64,000 nucleotides of DNA, taken from assembly GCA_023954375.1 (NCBI GenBank), contig JAMLIC010000020.1, positions 1 through 64,000 on the forward strand, read 5' to 3'. A program made the translations under genes and the position numbers. Below, one piece after another: positions 8,446-17,021 of the stretch. The notes below the pieces were generated by a model, which did no database searches, was not told where the DNA came from, and saw only the letters and a list, made by a program, of their open reading frames with translations. Positions within the stretch are counted from its first letter, which is position 1. Each line of letters starts with the position of its first letter. Source of the stretch: Planctomycetota bacterium (GTDB lineage Bacteria; Planctomycetota; J058).

Positions 8446-9379
8446 TCCCGTAGCGCACGATCTTGCGGTGGAGCGTGTTGCGGTCCATGCCGAGGCTCCG
8501 CGCCGTCTGGACCTGGTTCCAGCCGAAGCGCTCCAGCCGCTCGGCGATCGCCCGCCGCTCGATCTCCTCGATCGACCCCTCGAGCGCCGCGCCGCCCCCC
8601 GCCGCCGGCGCCGCCCCGGCGCGGCCGGGCAGCGTCAGCGACTGGCCGAGCGCCCGGTCGACGTCGGCCAGCGTGATCGTCGGCCCCGCCGCCAGGAGCG
8701 CGGCGGAGCTGACGACGTTCTCCAGCTCGCGGACGTTGCCCGGCCAGCCGTGCTCCTCGAGGCGCGCCAGCGCGTCGTCCTCGAGCGCGCGCGCGCGCCG
8801 GTCCTGCGCGCCCAGCCGGGCGAGGAGGTGCTCGACGAGGAGGCCGACGTCGCCCGGGCGCTCGCGCAGCGGCGGCAGGCGCAGCTCGACGACCGCGAGG
8901 CGGAACAGCAGGTCCTGGCGGAACTCGCCCCGCTCGACCATGGCGCGCAGGTCGCGGTGCGTGGCGGCCACGAGGCGCACGTCGACCGGCCGCGGGCGGT
9001 CGCCGCCGAGGCGGCGCACCTCGCCCTCCTGCACGACGCGCAGGAGCGCCGCCTGCATCGACGGCGGCATCTCGCCCACCTCGTCGAGGAACAGCGTCCC
9101 CCCGTGGGCCCGCTCGAGGAGCCCCGCCTTCGCCTCGCCGGCGCCGGTGAACGCGCCCGCCTCGTGACCGAAGAGCTCGTGCTGCACGAGCGTCTCGGGC
9201 AGCGCGCCGCAGTCGATCGCCACGAGCGGCCCCCGCGCCCGGCGCCCGTGCGTGTGCAGGGCGCGGGCGATCAGCTCCTTGCCCGTGCCGCTCTCGCCGC
9301 GCACGAGCACGCTCGCGTCCGTCGGCGCCACGCGCGCCACCATGCGCAGGAGCGCCCGCATCCCCGCGTCGCGCGTCAC
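8432..9379 (-). CDS. Sigma-54 AAA+ and Fis-type HTH half of a frameshifted regulator
   Basis: 315 residues. Contains Walker A GESGTGKE, the sigma-54 contact loop GAFTGA, Walker B GGTLFLDEVGE, the R-finger region and a Fis-like helix-turn-helix at the end (GWNQVQTARSLGMDRNTLHR). It should drive open-complex formation by sigma-54 polymerase and bind enhancer DNA. It has no sensor domain of its own: the TPR/GAF part lies directly upstream in another frame (next entry). The likely intact protein is about 700 residues, broken by one extra base near 9,470-9,490. Confidence 0.85.
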   Translation of the reverse strand: MTRDAGMRALLRMVARVAPTDASVLVRGESGTGKELIARALHTHGRRARGPLVAIDCGALPETLVQHELFGHEAGAFTGAGEAKAGLLERAHGGTLFLDEVGEMPPSMQAALLRVVQEGEVRRLGGDRPRPVDVRLVAATHRDLRAMVERGEFRQDLLFRLAVVELRLPPLRERPGDVGLLVEHLLARLGAQDRRARALEDDALARLEEHGWPGNVRELENVVSSAALLAAGPTITLADVDRALGQSLTLPGRAGAAPAAGGGAALEGSIEEIERRAIAERLERFGWNQVQTARSLGMDRNTLHRKIVRYGIIRR

Positions 9380-9469
9380 CAGCCCCTCGACCGCCGGGGC
9401 GGGGCCGTCGCCCGCGTCCTCCTCCCCGCGCGGCGGCGCGCGCGGCGCGCGGGCGTGGCGGCGGCGGCC

Positions 9470-10538
9470 CTGGCCGGCGCGCCCCGCCCGCGGCGGCGTC
9501 GGCCTGCCGCAGCGCCTCGACGGCGCGCGCGGCCCGCAGGGCCAGCACGGCGCAGTCGGCCAGGACGTCGAGGAAGCGCCCGTCCTCCTCGCCGAAGGAG
9601 GCCGCCGAGGTCGAGTCGACGTAGAGGACGCCCGCCAGCCCGCGGACCGTCGGGATCGCCGGGCCCGCCGGCGCGCCGACGCGCTTGCGCTCGACGCGCA
9701 GGGGCGCGCACATGGCCGAGCGGATCCCCAGCTCGCGGGCGCTCGTCGCCAGGCCGAACGGCAGCTCGCGCGCGAGGTCGGGCACGACGACCGAGCGCCC
9801 GGTCTCGAGGGCGCGGTCGACGACCGTCATCGAGCAGGCGAAGTCGCCCTGCCCGAGGGCCCGCCCGGCGCGGTCGAGGCCCAGCTCGAAGCGCAGCGCC
9901 GCGTCGGCGTAGCAGAGGAGGAAGCCGCGGTCGGCCCCGCACTCGTCGAGGACGGCCCGCAGGACCGCGTAGAGCGGCTCGGCCGTGCCCGCCGCGCCCG
10001 AGTTGAGCACCGCCACGAGCCGCGCGAGCACCTCGAGCCGCCCCGGCCCCGCCCCCGCGCGGCGCTCGCGGCGCAGGGCCTCGACGGCGTCGGCCGCCAG
10101 CGCCTCGCCCGCCTCGCGCAGGGCGAGCGCCAGGTCGGCGAGGAGGCCGGCGTCGTCGAGCCGCAGGACGTCGTTGAGCGCGGGGAGGCGCGCCCGCGCC
10201 GCCTTGCGCTCACCGAGCGCCGCCTCGGCCAGGGCGAGGCGGAGGGCCGCCCGGGCGTGGGCCGCCGGGTCGTCGCGCGGGAGGAGCGCCGCGCCCTCGA
10301 GCAGGAGGTCGCGCGCCGCCGCCGCCTCGCCGCAGGCCAGGTGCACGGCCCCGAGCGCCACGAGCGTGCGCGCGTCGGGCTCGTCCGCCTGCGCGACGGC
10401 GCGCGTGAGCGGGCCGAGGAGCGCCGCCGCGCGCGCCGGCCCGGCGCGCAGGAGGTCGTCGACGGCGCGCAGGGGGTCGGCGCCGGGGTCGGCGCCCACC
10501 GCGACGAGGGCGGACGCCAGCGGGTCGGGATGGCTCAC
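9470..10538 (-). pseudogene. TPR-GAF N-terminal half of the same sigma-54 regulator (frameshifted)
   Basis: Begins with ATG at 10536-10538. The first ~170 residues are TPR-like helical repeats (LVALGAVHLACGEAAAARDL), followed by a GAF domain (about 190-350; AVLDECGADRGFLLCYADAA, VLYVDSTSAASFGEEDGRFL). The reading frame then decays into a Pro/Arg-rich shadow. At EALRQADAAAGGAR the homologous reading continues in the frame of the AAA+ half, which reads upstream as RHARAPRAPPRGEEDAGDG. One extra base in the C/G run near 9,480 accounts for it. An assembly or sequencing error is as likely as a real mutation. Confidence 0.7.
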
Positions 10539-10562
10539 GCCCGGGATCCTACCGCCCGGATC

Positions 10563-12788
10563 CTACCGCGGGTCGTCGACCACGAGCGGCGCGAAGCCGG
10601 CGCCCGTGGCGCTCGCGGCGACGCCGATCCGCTCGCCCTCGATCGTGCCCGCGACGCGCGTGGCCTCGCGAGGGACGAGCGCCAGGAGCGCCGTGACGGC
10701 GTAGAGGTCGTAGCGGGCGCCCTTCGCCAGCGCCTCGAGGCGACGGGCGCGCTCGCGCAGCTCGGGGGCCTCGGCGAGCGCGCGCACGCCCTCGACGAAG
10801 CGCTCGGCGCGCCACAGCGCGTGGCGCTCCTGGTCGAGCCGGTCACGCGAGTCGCTGGCGTGGGCGGCGTCGCGGATCCGCTCGCGCCCCTCGCGCGTGG
10901 CCCACAGCGGCAGCTCGCCCTCGATCGTCGTCCAGGCGTCGACGTAGGCCCGGAAGAGGGCCGCGTCGGAGGCGGCGAGCGCCGCCGCGACGCCGGCCTC
11001 CGAGACCTCGACCGTGAGGCGCGTGCGCGTGACGCCGTAGCGGCTGCGCAGGGGGCGCCGCTCGGGCTCGGGCAGCGACGACGCCGGGTCGAGCCCCCAG
11101 CCGGCCAGCGCGCGGCGCAGCTCGCGCACGTCGCCGGCGGTGGTCGTGCGGTCGAGCGCCTCGAGCGTCCAGCGGAGCGCGCGGGTGACCGCGCCGTCCG
11201 GCCCGGCGCGGCGCACGAGGTCGAGCTCCATGGACCGGCGCCGCCGGCGCCCGAAGAGCTCGAGCGACCGCTCGCGGGTGAAGCGGAGGACCTCGTAGCG
11301 CGACACGCCGGCGCCCCGGTCGACCTCGAGGTCGGTCCAGGTCATCGCGCGGCGCGCGCCGGCGCGCAGGACCACGCTCAGCGCCAGGTCGGCCCGCTGA
11401 TACGTGCGCGCCTCGACGTCGAGGACGCGGTGCTCGAACCACACGCCCGCGCCCGGCGCGCGCGCGGCCGCATCGGCCGCCGACAGGTCGCCGCGCACGG
11501 CGCGCTCGTAGGCGGCGCGCGCCGGCGCGCGCTCGAGGTCGAAGCGCCAGCAGAGCTCGAGCTCGTCGTGGTCGACGCGCCCCGCCGCCCCGCGCACCTG
11601 GAAGCGCACGAGGTCGCGGGCGACCGACTCGGCCGCGCCGCGCACGACGGCGTGGTCGAGGTACTCGGCGCCCGGGGCGACGCGCGCGGCGAGCGCGCCG
11701 GCGTCGAGGACCGCGCCGAGGAGCGCCTCGGCCGAGGCCTCGCGCGCGGCGCGCTGCCCGCGGGTCACCCGCACGCGGGCCGCCGCCCCGCCCAGGCGCT
11801 CCACCTCGAGGCGCAGGTCGCCCTGGAGGCGCCAGACGCCGCCGGCGCGCGCCGACGCGCCGATGCGCAGGATCCCGTCGACGTCCGCCACCTCGTGGCC
11901 GATCGACAGCGCGCCCGACAGCGCGACCGACGCCTCCCCCGTCAGCGCGCGCCGCGCGCCGGGGGTCAGCGCCAGGGCGTCGTCGGCGGAGAGCGGCAGG
12001 TCGAAGCTGCGCCGCGCGGCGAGCGAGAGGCCGCGGGCGAGGGTCTCCGCGTCCGTGACCCCCGCGGGGAGGTCGTAGCGGTCGGTGACCTCGTAGCGCA
12101 GGCGCGCGCCGGGCTCGAGGCCGACCGACACGGCCACGTCGCCGAGGGGGATCGTCGTGCCGAAGGGCGCGCGCGCCCCGCCCGAGACCTCGGTCACCAG
12201 CCAGACCTGGCGCGGGCCCGTCGCGGCGCGCATGGCCTCGCTGAGCGCCTCCGGCCGCAGGGGGCGGACGGCCACGCCGACGCCCAGGTGCAGGAAGCGG
12301 CCCGCCTCGACCTCCTCGCGCAGGCGGAGCCCGCGGTGGACCGCGCGGTCCACGTGGCGCCGCGCCACGACGAGCAGGTGGCGCCCGCGCTCGGCGAGGC
12401 GCGCGCGCCCGCGCGCCCGGCTGGCGCCGCGCGCGTCGCGCCCCTCCACGAGGAGGTCGTCGCCGTCGCGCCGCAGGCTCAGGCGCCGCCCCTCGCGCGT
12501 CGCGCCCTCGAGCGCGCCGGCGAGGCCCGGCACGTCGACCAGGTCGACCTCGAGGGCGCCGGCGACCGCGCGGCCCTGCCCGCGCCTGACGACCTCCTGG
12601 CCCGACGCCAGGAGCAGCGTCTCCGTGACCTCGAGGTCGGCCTCGACCTCCAGGGCGCCCGTGAACGCCCCCAGGGCCTCGTGCTGCCCCTCGAGGGTCC
12701 AGGCGCCCGACCAGGCGTCCTGCGCGCCCGCCGGCGCCGCCGCCAGCAGCGCGACGAGCACGGGGAAGACGCTGGCCGACCGGTTCAT
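10563..12788 (-). CDS. Large secreted protein of unknown function
   Basis: 741 residues with a standard signal peptide (MNRSASVFPVLVALLAAAPA, cut after AGA). The mature protein is Arg/Ala-rich with many short beta segments; it contains no zinc, heme or catalytic signature I recognise. Phrases such as QVWLVTEVSGGARAPFGTTI and the repeated LDLVRRAG/RWTLEALDR pattern suggest two or three beta-rich domains and a helical C-terminus (LDQERHALWRAERFVEGVRA). It lies 24 bases downstream of the TPR-GAF regulator's start, on the same strand but upstream of it in transcription. Confidence 0.6.
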   Translation of the reverse strand: MNRSASVFPVLVALLAAAPAGAQDAWSGAWTLEGQHEALGAFTGALEVEADLEVTETLLLASGQEVVRRGQGRAVAGALEVDLVDVPGLAGALEGATREGRRLSLRRDGDDLLVEGRDARGASRARGRARLAERGRHLLVVARRHVDRAVHRGLRLREEVEAGRFLHLGVGVAVRPLRPEALSEAMRAATGPRQVWLVTEVSGGARAPFGTTIPLGDVAVSVGLEPGARLRYEVTDRYDLPAGVTDAETLARGLSLAARRSFDLPLSADDALALTPGARRALTGEASVALSGALSIGHEVADVDGILRIGASARAGGVWRLQGDLRLEVERLGGAAARVRVTRGQRAAREASAEALLGAVLDAGALAARVAPGAEYLDHAVVRGAAESVARDLVRFQVRGAAGRVDHDELELCWRFDLERAPARAAYERAVRGDLSAADAAARAPGAGVWFEHRVLDVEARTYQRADLALSVVLRAGARRAMTWTDLEVDRGAGVSRYEVLRFTRERSLELFGRRRRRSMELDLVRRAGPDGAVTRALRWTLEALDRTTTAGDVRELRRALAGWGLDPASSLPEPERRPLRSRYGVTRTRLTVEVSEAGVAAALAASDAALFRAYVDAWTTIEGELPLWATREGRERIRDAAHASDSRDRLDQERHALWRAERFVEGVRALAEAPELRERARRLEALAKGARYDLYAVTALLALVPREATRVAGTIEGERIGVAASATGAGFAPLVVDDPR

Positions 12789-12907
12789 GCTGCCCCCTCG
12801 GGCCCCACCCTGGGCACGTCCCGGGCCGCGCGTAAGTCGCAGGCCGACAGGCCTCCGTTCGTCTCATGCGGCTCGAACGAGCAGGACCTGTTGGAGCGAA
12901 CCGACGA

Positions 12908-15703
12908 TCACCGCCCCGCGAGGTAGGCCTCGACCGCCTGCGGCGTGAGCCAGTCGAACGAGTACTTGTCGCCGCTCGCCATGCGCGCGTGGGCGGCGCG
13001 GGCCTCGTCGAGGCGGCCCAGGTCGGCGAGGGCCAGGGCGAGCGCGCCGAGGAGCTCGCCGGGGGGCTTCGCCGCCGCGTCGACCGCGGCCTGCGCCACC
13101 TCCCGCGCGCGCGCCGGGTCACCCCGGCGGCGGTGGAGGTCGGCCCAGAGGGCGTCGGGGTGGCGGAGCACGCCGACGGCCGGCTCGATCAGGTCGTGCC
13201 GCTCCAGGGCCACGGCCATGCGCACCAGGTCCTCGGCCGCCTGGCGGCGGTGGGCGAACACCTGCGGCTGGCGCCCGGTGATCTCGAAGTTCTCGACCGC
13301 GAGGGCCAGCGCGCCCTCCTGGTGGGCGCGCCGGGCGGCCGGGTCGAGCGCCCAGCCGGCGCGGCGACGCTCCAGCTCGGCCAGGTCCGCGGTCGCCCGC
13401 TGGACGGTGCGGTGCGCCCACAGCGCCTCGGGCTCGGACACCGCGCGGACGGCGTCCGCGACGCGGCGCGCGTCGCGCTCGGCCGCCTCGAGGGCGGCCG
13501 CCCGCGCGTCGTCGCGCTCGCGCAGCCGACCGAGGCGCCGGTGCGCCGCGAGCTGCAGGGCGAACGCCGCGACGAGCGGCTCGGCCTCCAGCTCGGCGCG
13601 CGCGGCGCGCTCCAGCCGCTCGAGGGCCTCGGGGGTGTGCGCGTCGGGGGGCGTCTTCAGCTCGCTGTCGGTGTCGCGCAGGATGGCGAGGCAGACGAGG
13701 AGGAGGTCGGGGAGGTCCGGCGCCGCGTCGGCGAGCGCGACCAGGCTCCGCCGGGGCTCGCCGACGACCAGGTCGCCCAGGGGCCCCTCCTTCATCGCCC
13801 GGCGCACCGGCGCCGCGAGCGGCGCGAGGAGGACGCGCGCCGCGGCGGGCTCGAGCCCCTGCAGGTCCTCGGCGAGCCGCTGCGCGTCGTCGCGGATGGC
13901 GGCGCCCGCGGCGAGCCGCTCGACGATCCGGTCCACGAGCGCCAGCGCGCCCAGGAGGCGCCGGGCGCGGGGATGCGCGCCGGCGCCGCGGCCAGGGCCG
14001 CCGCCGCCTCGTCGCGCGCGGCGAGGTCGCCGGCGGCGAAGAGCTCCGAGCCCGAGGAGGGTGGCCGCCGCGCGCGAGGCCGGGTGCGCCGCCGCCAGCG
14101 CGCGCGCGGCGTCGAGGCGCGCCCCGCCGGCGAGGCCGACGTCGGCCGCGTGCTGGGCCAGCGCCTCGACCAGGAGCGGGTCGGGGCTCGCGCTCGCCGC
14201 CCGGAGGAGGTCGTCCGCGTCGAGCGGCCGGCGCGCCGCGCGGTCGGCGGCGGCGCGCGCCAGGCGGAGGTGCGGCGACGCCGGCGCGCGCGTGATCGCC
14301 TCGTCCAGCGCGGCGCGGCCCTCGTCCTGGCGCGCGGCGCGGGTCGCGATCGACAGCGCCGCCTCGCGGTGGGCGCCGCGCGCGAGCGCATCGAGCGCCT
14401 GGGCCAGGGTCACCGGCGACGGCTCCTCCTGCGGCGGGGCGTCGGGGCGCGGGCCGCGCAGGGCCACGGCCGCGACGGCCACCAGGAGGCCCAGGGCGGC
14501 CAGCCCCGCGACGAGGACGCCGGCCGGGAGGCCGGTCCGGGGGAGGACCAGGCGCACGGTGCTCGACGCGCTCGTCGCCCGCCCGGCGAGCACGGCCTCG
14601 AGGTCGTCGGCGAGCGCGCCGGCGGTCGCGTAGCGGCGCTCCGGCCGGACGGCCATCGCGCAGGCGCGCACGGCCTCGAGGGCCGCGGGCGCCCCTGGCG
14701 CGGCGGTCGGCTCGCACTGCCCCCGCGTGACCTGGTGCAGGAGCGCGGGGAGCGAGTCGGCGAGGAACGGCGGGCGGCCGGTGAGGCACTGGTAGAGGAT
14801 CGCGCCCAGGCCGTAGACGTCCACCTGCGGCGTCGACTCGCCGGCGAAGGCCTCGGGCGCCATGTAGCAGGGGGTGCCGATCGGCGCGCCGGCCATCGTG
14901 AGCGAGCTCGACTGGTCGGTGAGGCGCGAGAGGCCCAGGTCGGCGATCAGGGCCCGGCCGTCGGCGCGCAGGAGGACGTTGCCGGGCTTGAGGTCGCGGT
15001 GGAGGACGCCGTGCTCGTGCGCGTGCTCGATCGCGCGCGCGAGGCTCGCGACCAGCGCCACGGCCTCGCGCCAGGGGAGCGGGCCGCCGCGGTCGAGGCG
15101 CTCGTCGAGCGGCTGGCCGTCGACGAGCTCCATGTCGAAGGCGAGCGACCCCTCGTGCTCGTAGGGCGCGTGCACCTTGACGATCGCCGGGTGGTCGAGG
15201 CGGGCCAGCGCCTCGACCTCGCGCTCGAAGCGGCGGCGGCGGCGCGCGTCGAGGCCGCCGCGGGCGATCACCTTGAGCGCGGAGAGGCGCCCGAGCTCGA
15301 CGTGGCGGGCGCGGAAGACGGTGCCCGAGGCGCCCTGGCCGAGCTTCTCGAGCACCTCGAGCGGGCCGACGCGGGTCCCGGGGCCGATCGCGCCCTGCGG
15401 CGCGCGGCGCGGCGCGACGCCGCCCGAGGCGCTGACGTCGGCGCCGCAGACGCAGGCGACGACCCCGCCCTCCTCGCCCATGAGGACCCTCCGCCCGCAG
15501 GCGCACGGCCGCGCCTGGCGCTGCACGTAGGCGCGGACCGCGCGCGCCTGGTGCGGCTTGAGGAGGCCGTGGCGCTCGAGCGCGGCCAGGCCCTCCGCGC
15601 GGGCGTCGCGGACGACGTCGTCGGGCGCCCCCGCCAGGCGATCGGCGAGCCCCAGGCGCGCCAGCGCCAGCAGCTCGAGCTCCGCGTCCTCCCCGGGGGC
15701 CAT
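12908..15703 (-). CDS. Membrane Ser/Thr kinase with zinc-ribbon start and TPR C-terminus
   Basis: 931 residues. A four-Cys ribbon (Cys67, 69, 84, 86) precedes a Hanks kinase (about 113-375): GQGASG loop, Lys144, HRDLKPGN 235-242, DLG 255-257 in place of DFG, APE. One transmembrane helix at about 393-415 is followed by a helical TPR-like region. Around 13,975-14,055 the frame becomes a Pro/Arg-rich shadow while the next frame reads SELFAAGDLAARDEAAAALA, so two compensating single-base errors are likely there and residues ~550-575 as translated are probably wrong. It should phosphorylate Ser/Thr substrates at the membrane. Confidence 0.85.
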   Translation of the reverse strand: MAPGEDAELELLALARLGLADRLAGAPDDVVRDARAEGLAALERHGLLKPHQARAVRAYVQRQARPCACGRRVLMGEEGGVVACVCGADVSASGGVAPRRAPQGAIGPGTRVGPLEVLEKLGQGASGTVFRARHVELGRLSALKVIARGGLDARRRRRFEREVEALARLDHPAIVKVHAPYEHEGSLAFDMELVDGQPLDERLDRGGPLPWREAVALVASLARAIEHAHEHGVLHRDLKPGNVLLRADGRALIADLGLSRLTDQSSSLTMAGAPIGTPCYMAPEAFAGESTPQVDVYGLGAILYQCLTGRPPFLADSLPALLHQVTRGQCEPTAAPGAPAALEAVRACAMAVRPERRYATAGALADDLEAVLAGRATSASSTVRLVLPRTGLPAGVLVAGLAALGLLVAVAAVALRGPRPDAPPQEEPSPVTLAQALDALARGAHREAALSIATRAARQDEGRAALDEAITRAPASPHLRLARAAADRAARRPLDADDLLRAASASPDPLLVEALAQHAADVGLAGGARLDAARALAAAHPASRAAATLLGLGALRRRRPRRARRGGGGPGRGAGAHPRARRLLGALALVDRIVERLAAGAAIRDDAQRLAEDLQGLEPAAARVLLAPLAAPVRRAMKEGPLGDLVVGEPRRSLVALADAAPDLPDLLLVCLAILRDTDSELKTPPDAHTPEALERLERAARAELEAEPLVAAFALQLAAHRRLGRLRERDDARAAALEAAERDARRVADAVRAVSEPEALWAHRTVQRATADLAELERRRAGWALDPAARRAHQEGALALAVENFEITGRQPQVFAHRRQAAEDLVRMAVALERHDLIEPAVGVLRHPDALWADLHRRRGDPARAREVAQAAVDAAAKPPGELLGALALALADLGRLDEARAAHARMASGDKYSFDWLTPQAVEAYLAGR

Positions 15704-15768
15704 GGGACAGGAGTTTACGCGACGCCGGCGCGGGCCGAGCCTTGTGGCGACGGAGGTGAGCTGGCATC

Positions 15769-16341
15769 GTGCTGCCCGTGCGCACGCCCGAGCTCCTCCT
15801 GGTGGTGGCGGTCGTCGCGGGCGGCTGCGGGACGGCCGAGGTCCGCGGCCCGAGGGTCACCGACGCCGAGCTGAAGAAGGCCGGGACCTGGACCCAGCGC
15901 GACGCCCTGGCGCGGGCGCTCCTCGACCACGAGGCGCCCGGCGCCGACCTGCCCGTGCGGCTGGTCCCCGTGCGGCGCAAGGTGATCACCGAGGTCGTCG
16001 TCGGCGGCGTGACGATCCCCGTGCCGCGGATCGACGGCTTCGCGGTGGGGCCCGGCGCGTTCGGCGCGCGGCTGGGCTTCCTCGAGGCGCTCCTCGGCCT
16101 CGACTACGAGAAGCGCTACCACTACGTGGCCTCGGTGAAGGGCTACGTGCACCTCAACCGCGACCGCCCGGCGACGATCTCGAGCGAGGACCCGGAGGGC
16201 ACGGTCGAGGCGCCGACGAAGCGCACGCCGCCGCGCGCCTGGCGGGAGCTGCGCGACGACCTCGAGCGCGACGGCTGGCTGTTCGACGTGCCGGAGCGCG
16301 CGCCGGAGCCGCCTGCGACGGATCCGACGATCCAGCCATAG
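15769..16341 (+). CDS. Putative lipoprotein
   Basis: 190 residues from GTG 15769 (GTG 15778 also possible). The short signal sequence ends in AGGC, a lipobox-like motif, so it is likely lipid-anchored. The mature part has a beta-rich core (RRKVITEVVVGGVTIPVPRI) and a charged tail. No known family. It is transcribed divergently from the TPR kinase gene. Confidence 0.55.
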   Translation: MLPVRTPELLLVVAVVAGGCGTAEVRGPRVTDAELKKAGTWTQRDALARALLDHEAPGADLPVRLVPVRRKVITEVVVGGVTIPVPRIDGFAVGPGAFGARLGFLEALLGLDYEKRYHYVASVKGYVHLNRDRPATISSEDPEGTVEAPTKRTPPRAWRELRDDLERDGWLFDVPERAPEPPATDPTIQP

Positions 16342-16454
16342 CGGCGAGACGAAATCCCGAAAAGGAACGTCGTCGGCTCCCGCAACTGCTGGAACGGCAA
16401 GGGCGAAGGGTGCGGCATGCGCCCTGCAGCGGCGCGGCCCCCGGAGCCGCCCGA

Positions 16455-17012
16455 ATGCGCCAGGTCGTCCTCGCCGCGATGTTCGTCCTCGTGCCAGTCG
16501 CCTCGTCGCAGGGCGGACCGTACGACGACTACAAGACCCTGACCCGCGACGAGAAGCGCCTCGTCCTCCGCTACTTCTGGCAGGTGCCGTCGGTGCGCGG
16601 GGCGGCCGAGCTGGCGCGGGTCGAGTCGGAGCGCGCCTTCCCGCAGCTCTCCGGCCAGGACGACCCGCGCGACGCCTACCGCCACGCGCTGTGGAACGCG
16701 TCGATGGTCCGGCGCCTGGGCAGCCGCGAGGCGGCCGAGCGCTGGGGCACGGCGCACGAGGCCGACCCGGCGAACCCGGCCGCGCGCAAGGCCATGGACC
16801 TGTTCAACAACGAGCGCGGCCGCGAGGCGGCCTGGTCGCGGCGGCAGGTCTCGGGGCCGCTGTGGGCGCGCCGGACGAGCTTCCCCGACGACCGGGCCCT
16901 GGGTGGGGTCGTGATGGACGACCTGCGGCGCGGCGACCTGCGCGTCATCGAGGAGGTCAACGGCCGGCGCGACCCGCACCGCGGCCGCCTCGTCCCCTCG
17001 TACGTGCCGTAA
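16455..17012 (+). CDS. Secreted DUF6973-like protein
   Basis: 185 residues with a signal peptide (MRQVVLAAMFVLVPVASS). The core DAYRHALWNASMVRRLGSRE followed by TAHE and MDLFNNERGR matches the H-x2-WNA ... D-x-NN-x2-G pattern of the DUF6973 family, whose conserved His/Asn/Asp could form a hydrolase or metal site. Function is not established. It is separated from the next gene by only 9 bases, so the pair with 17,022 may be cotranscribed. Confidence 0.65.
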   Translation: MRQVVLAAMFVLVPVASSQGGPYDDYKTLTRDEKRLVLRYFWQVPSVRGAAELARVESERAFPQLSGQDDPRDAYRHALWNASMVRRLGSREAAERWGTAHEADPANPAARKAMDLFNNERGREAAWSRRQVSGPLWARRTSFPDDRALGGVVMDDLRRGDLRVIEEVNGRRDPHRGRLVPSYVP

Positions 17013-17021
17013 CCTGGCGCC

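Noticed and set aside
12866..15874. A 1002-residue plus-strand frame opposite the TPR kinase
   Set aside because: Shadow of the kinase gene; no domains, no ribosome binding site.
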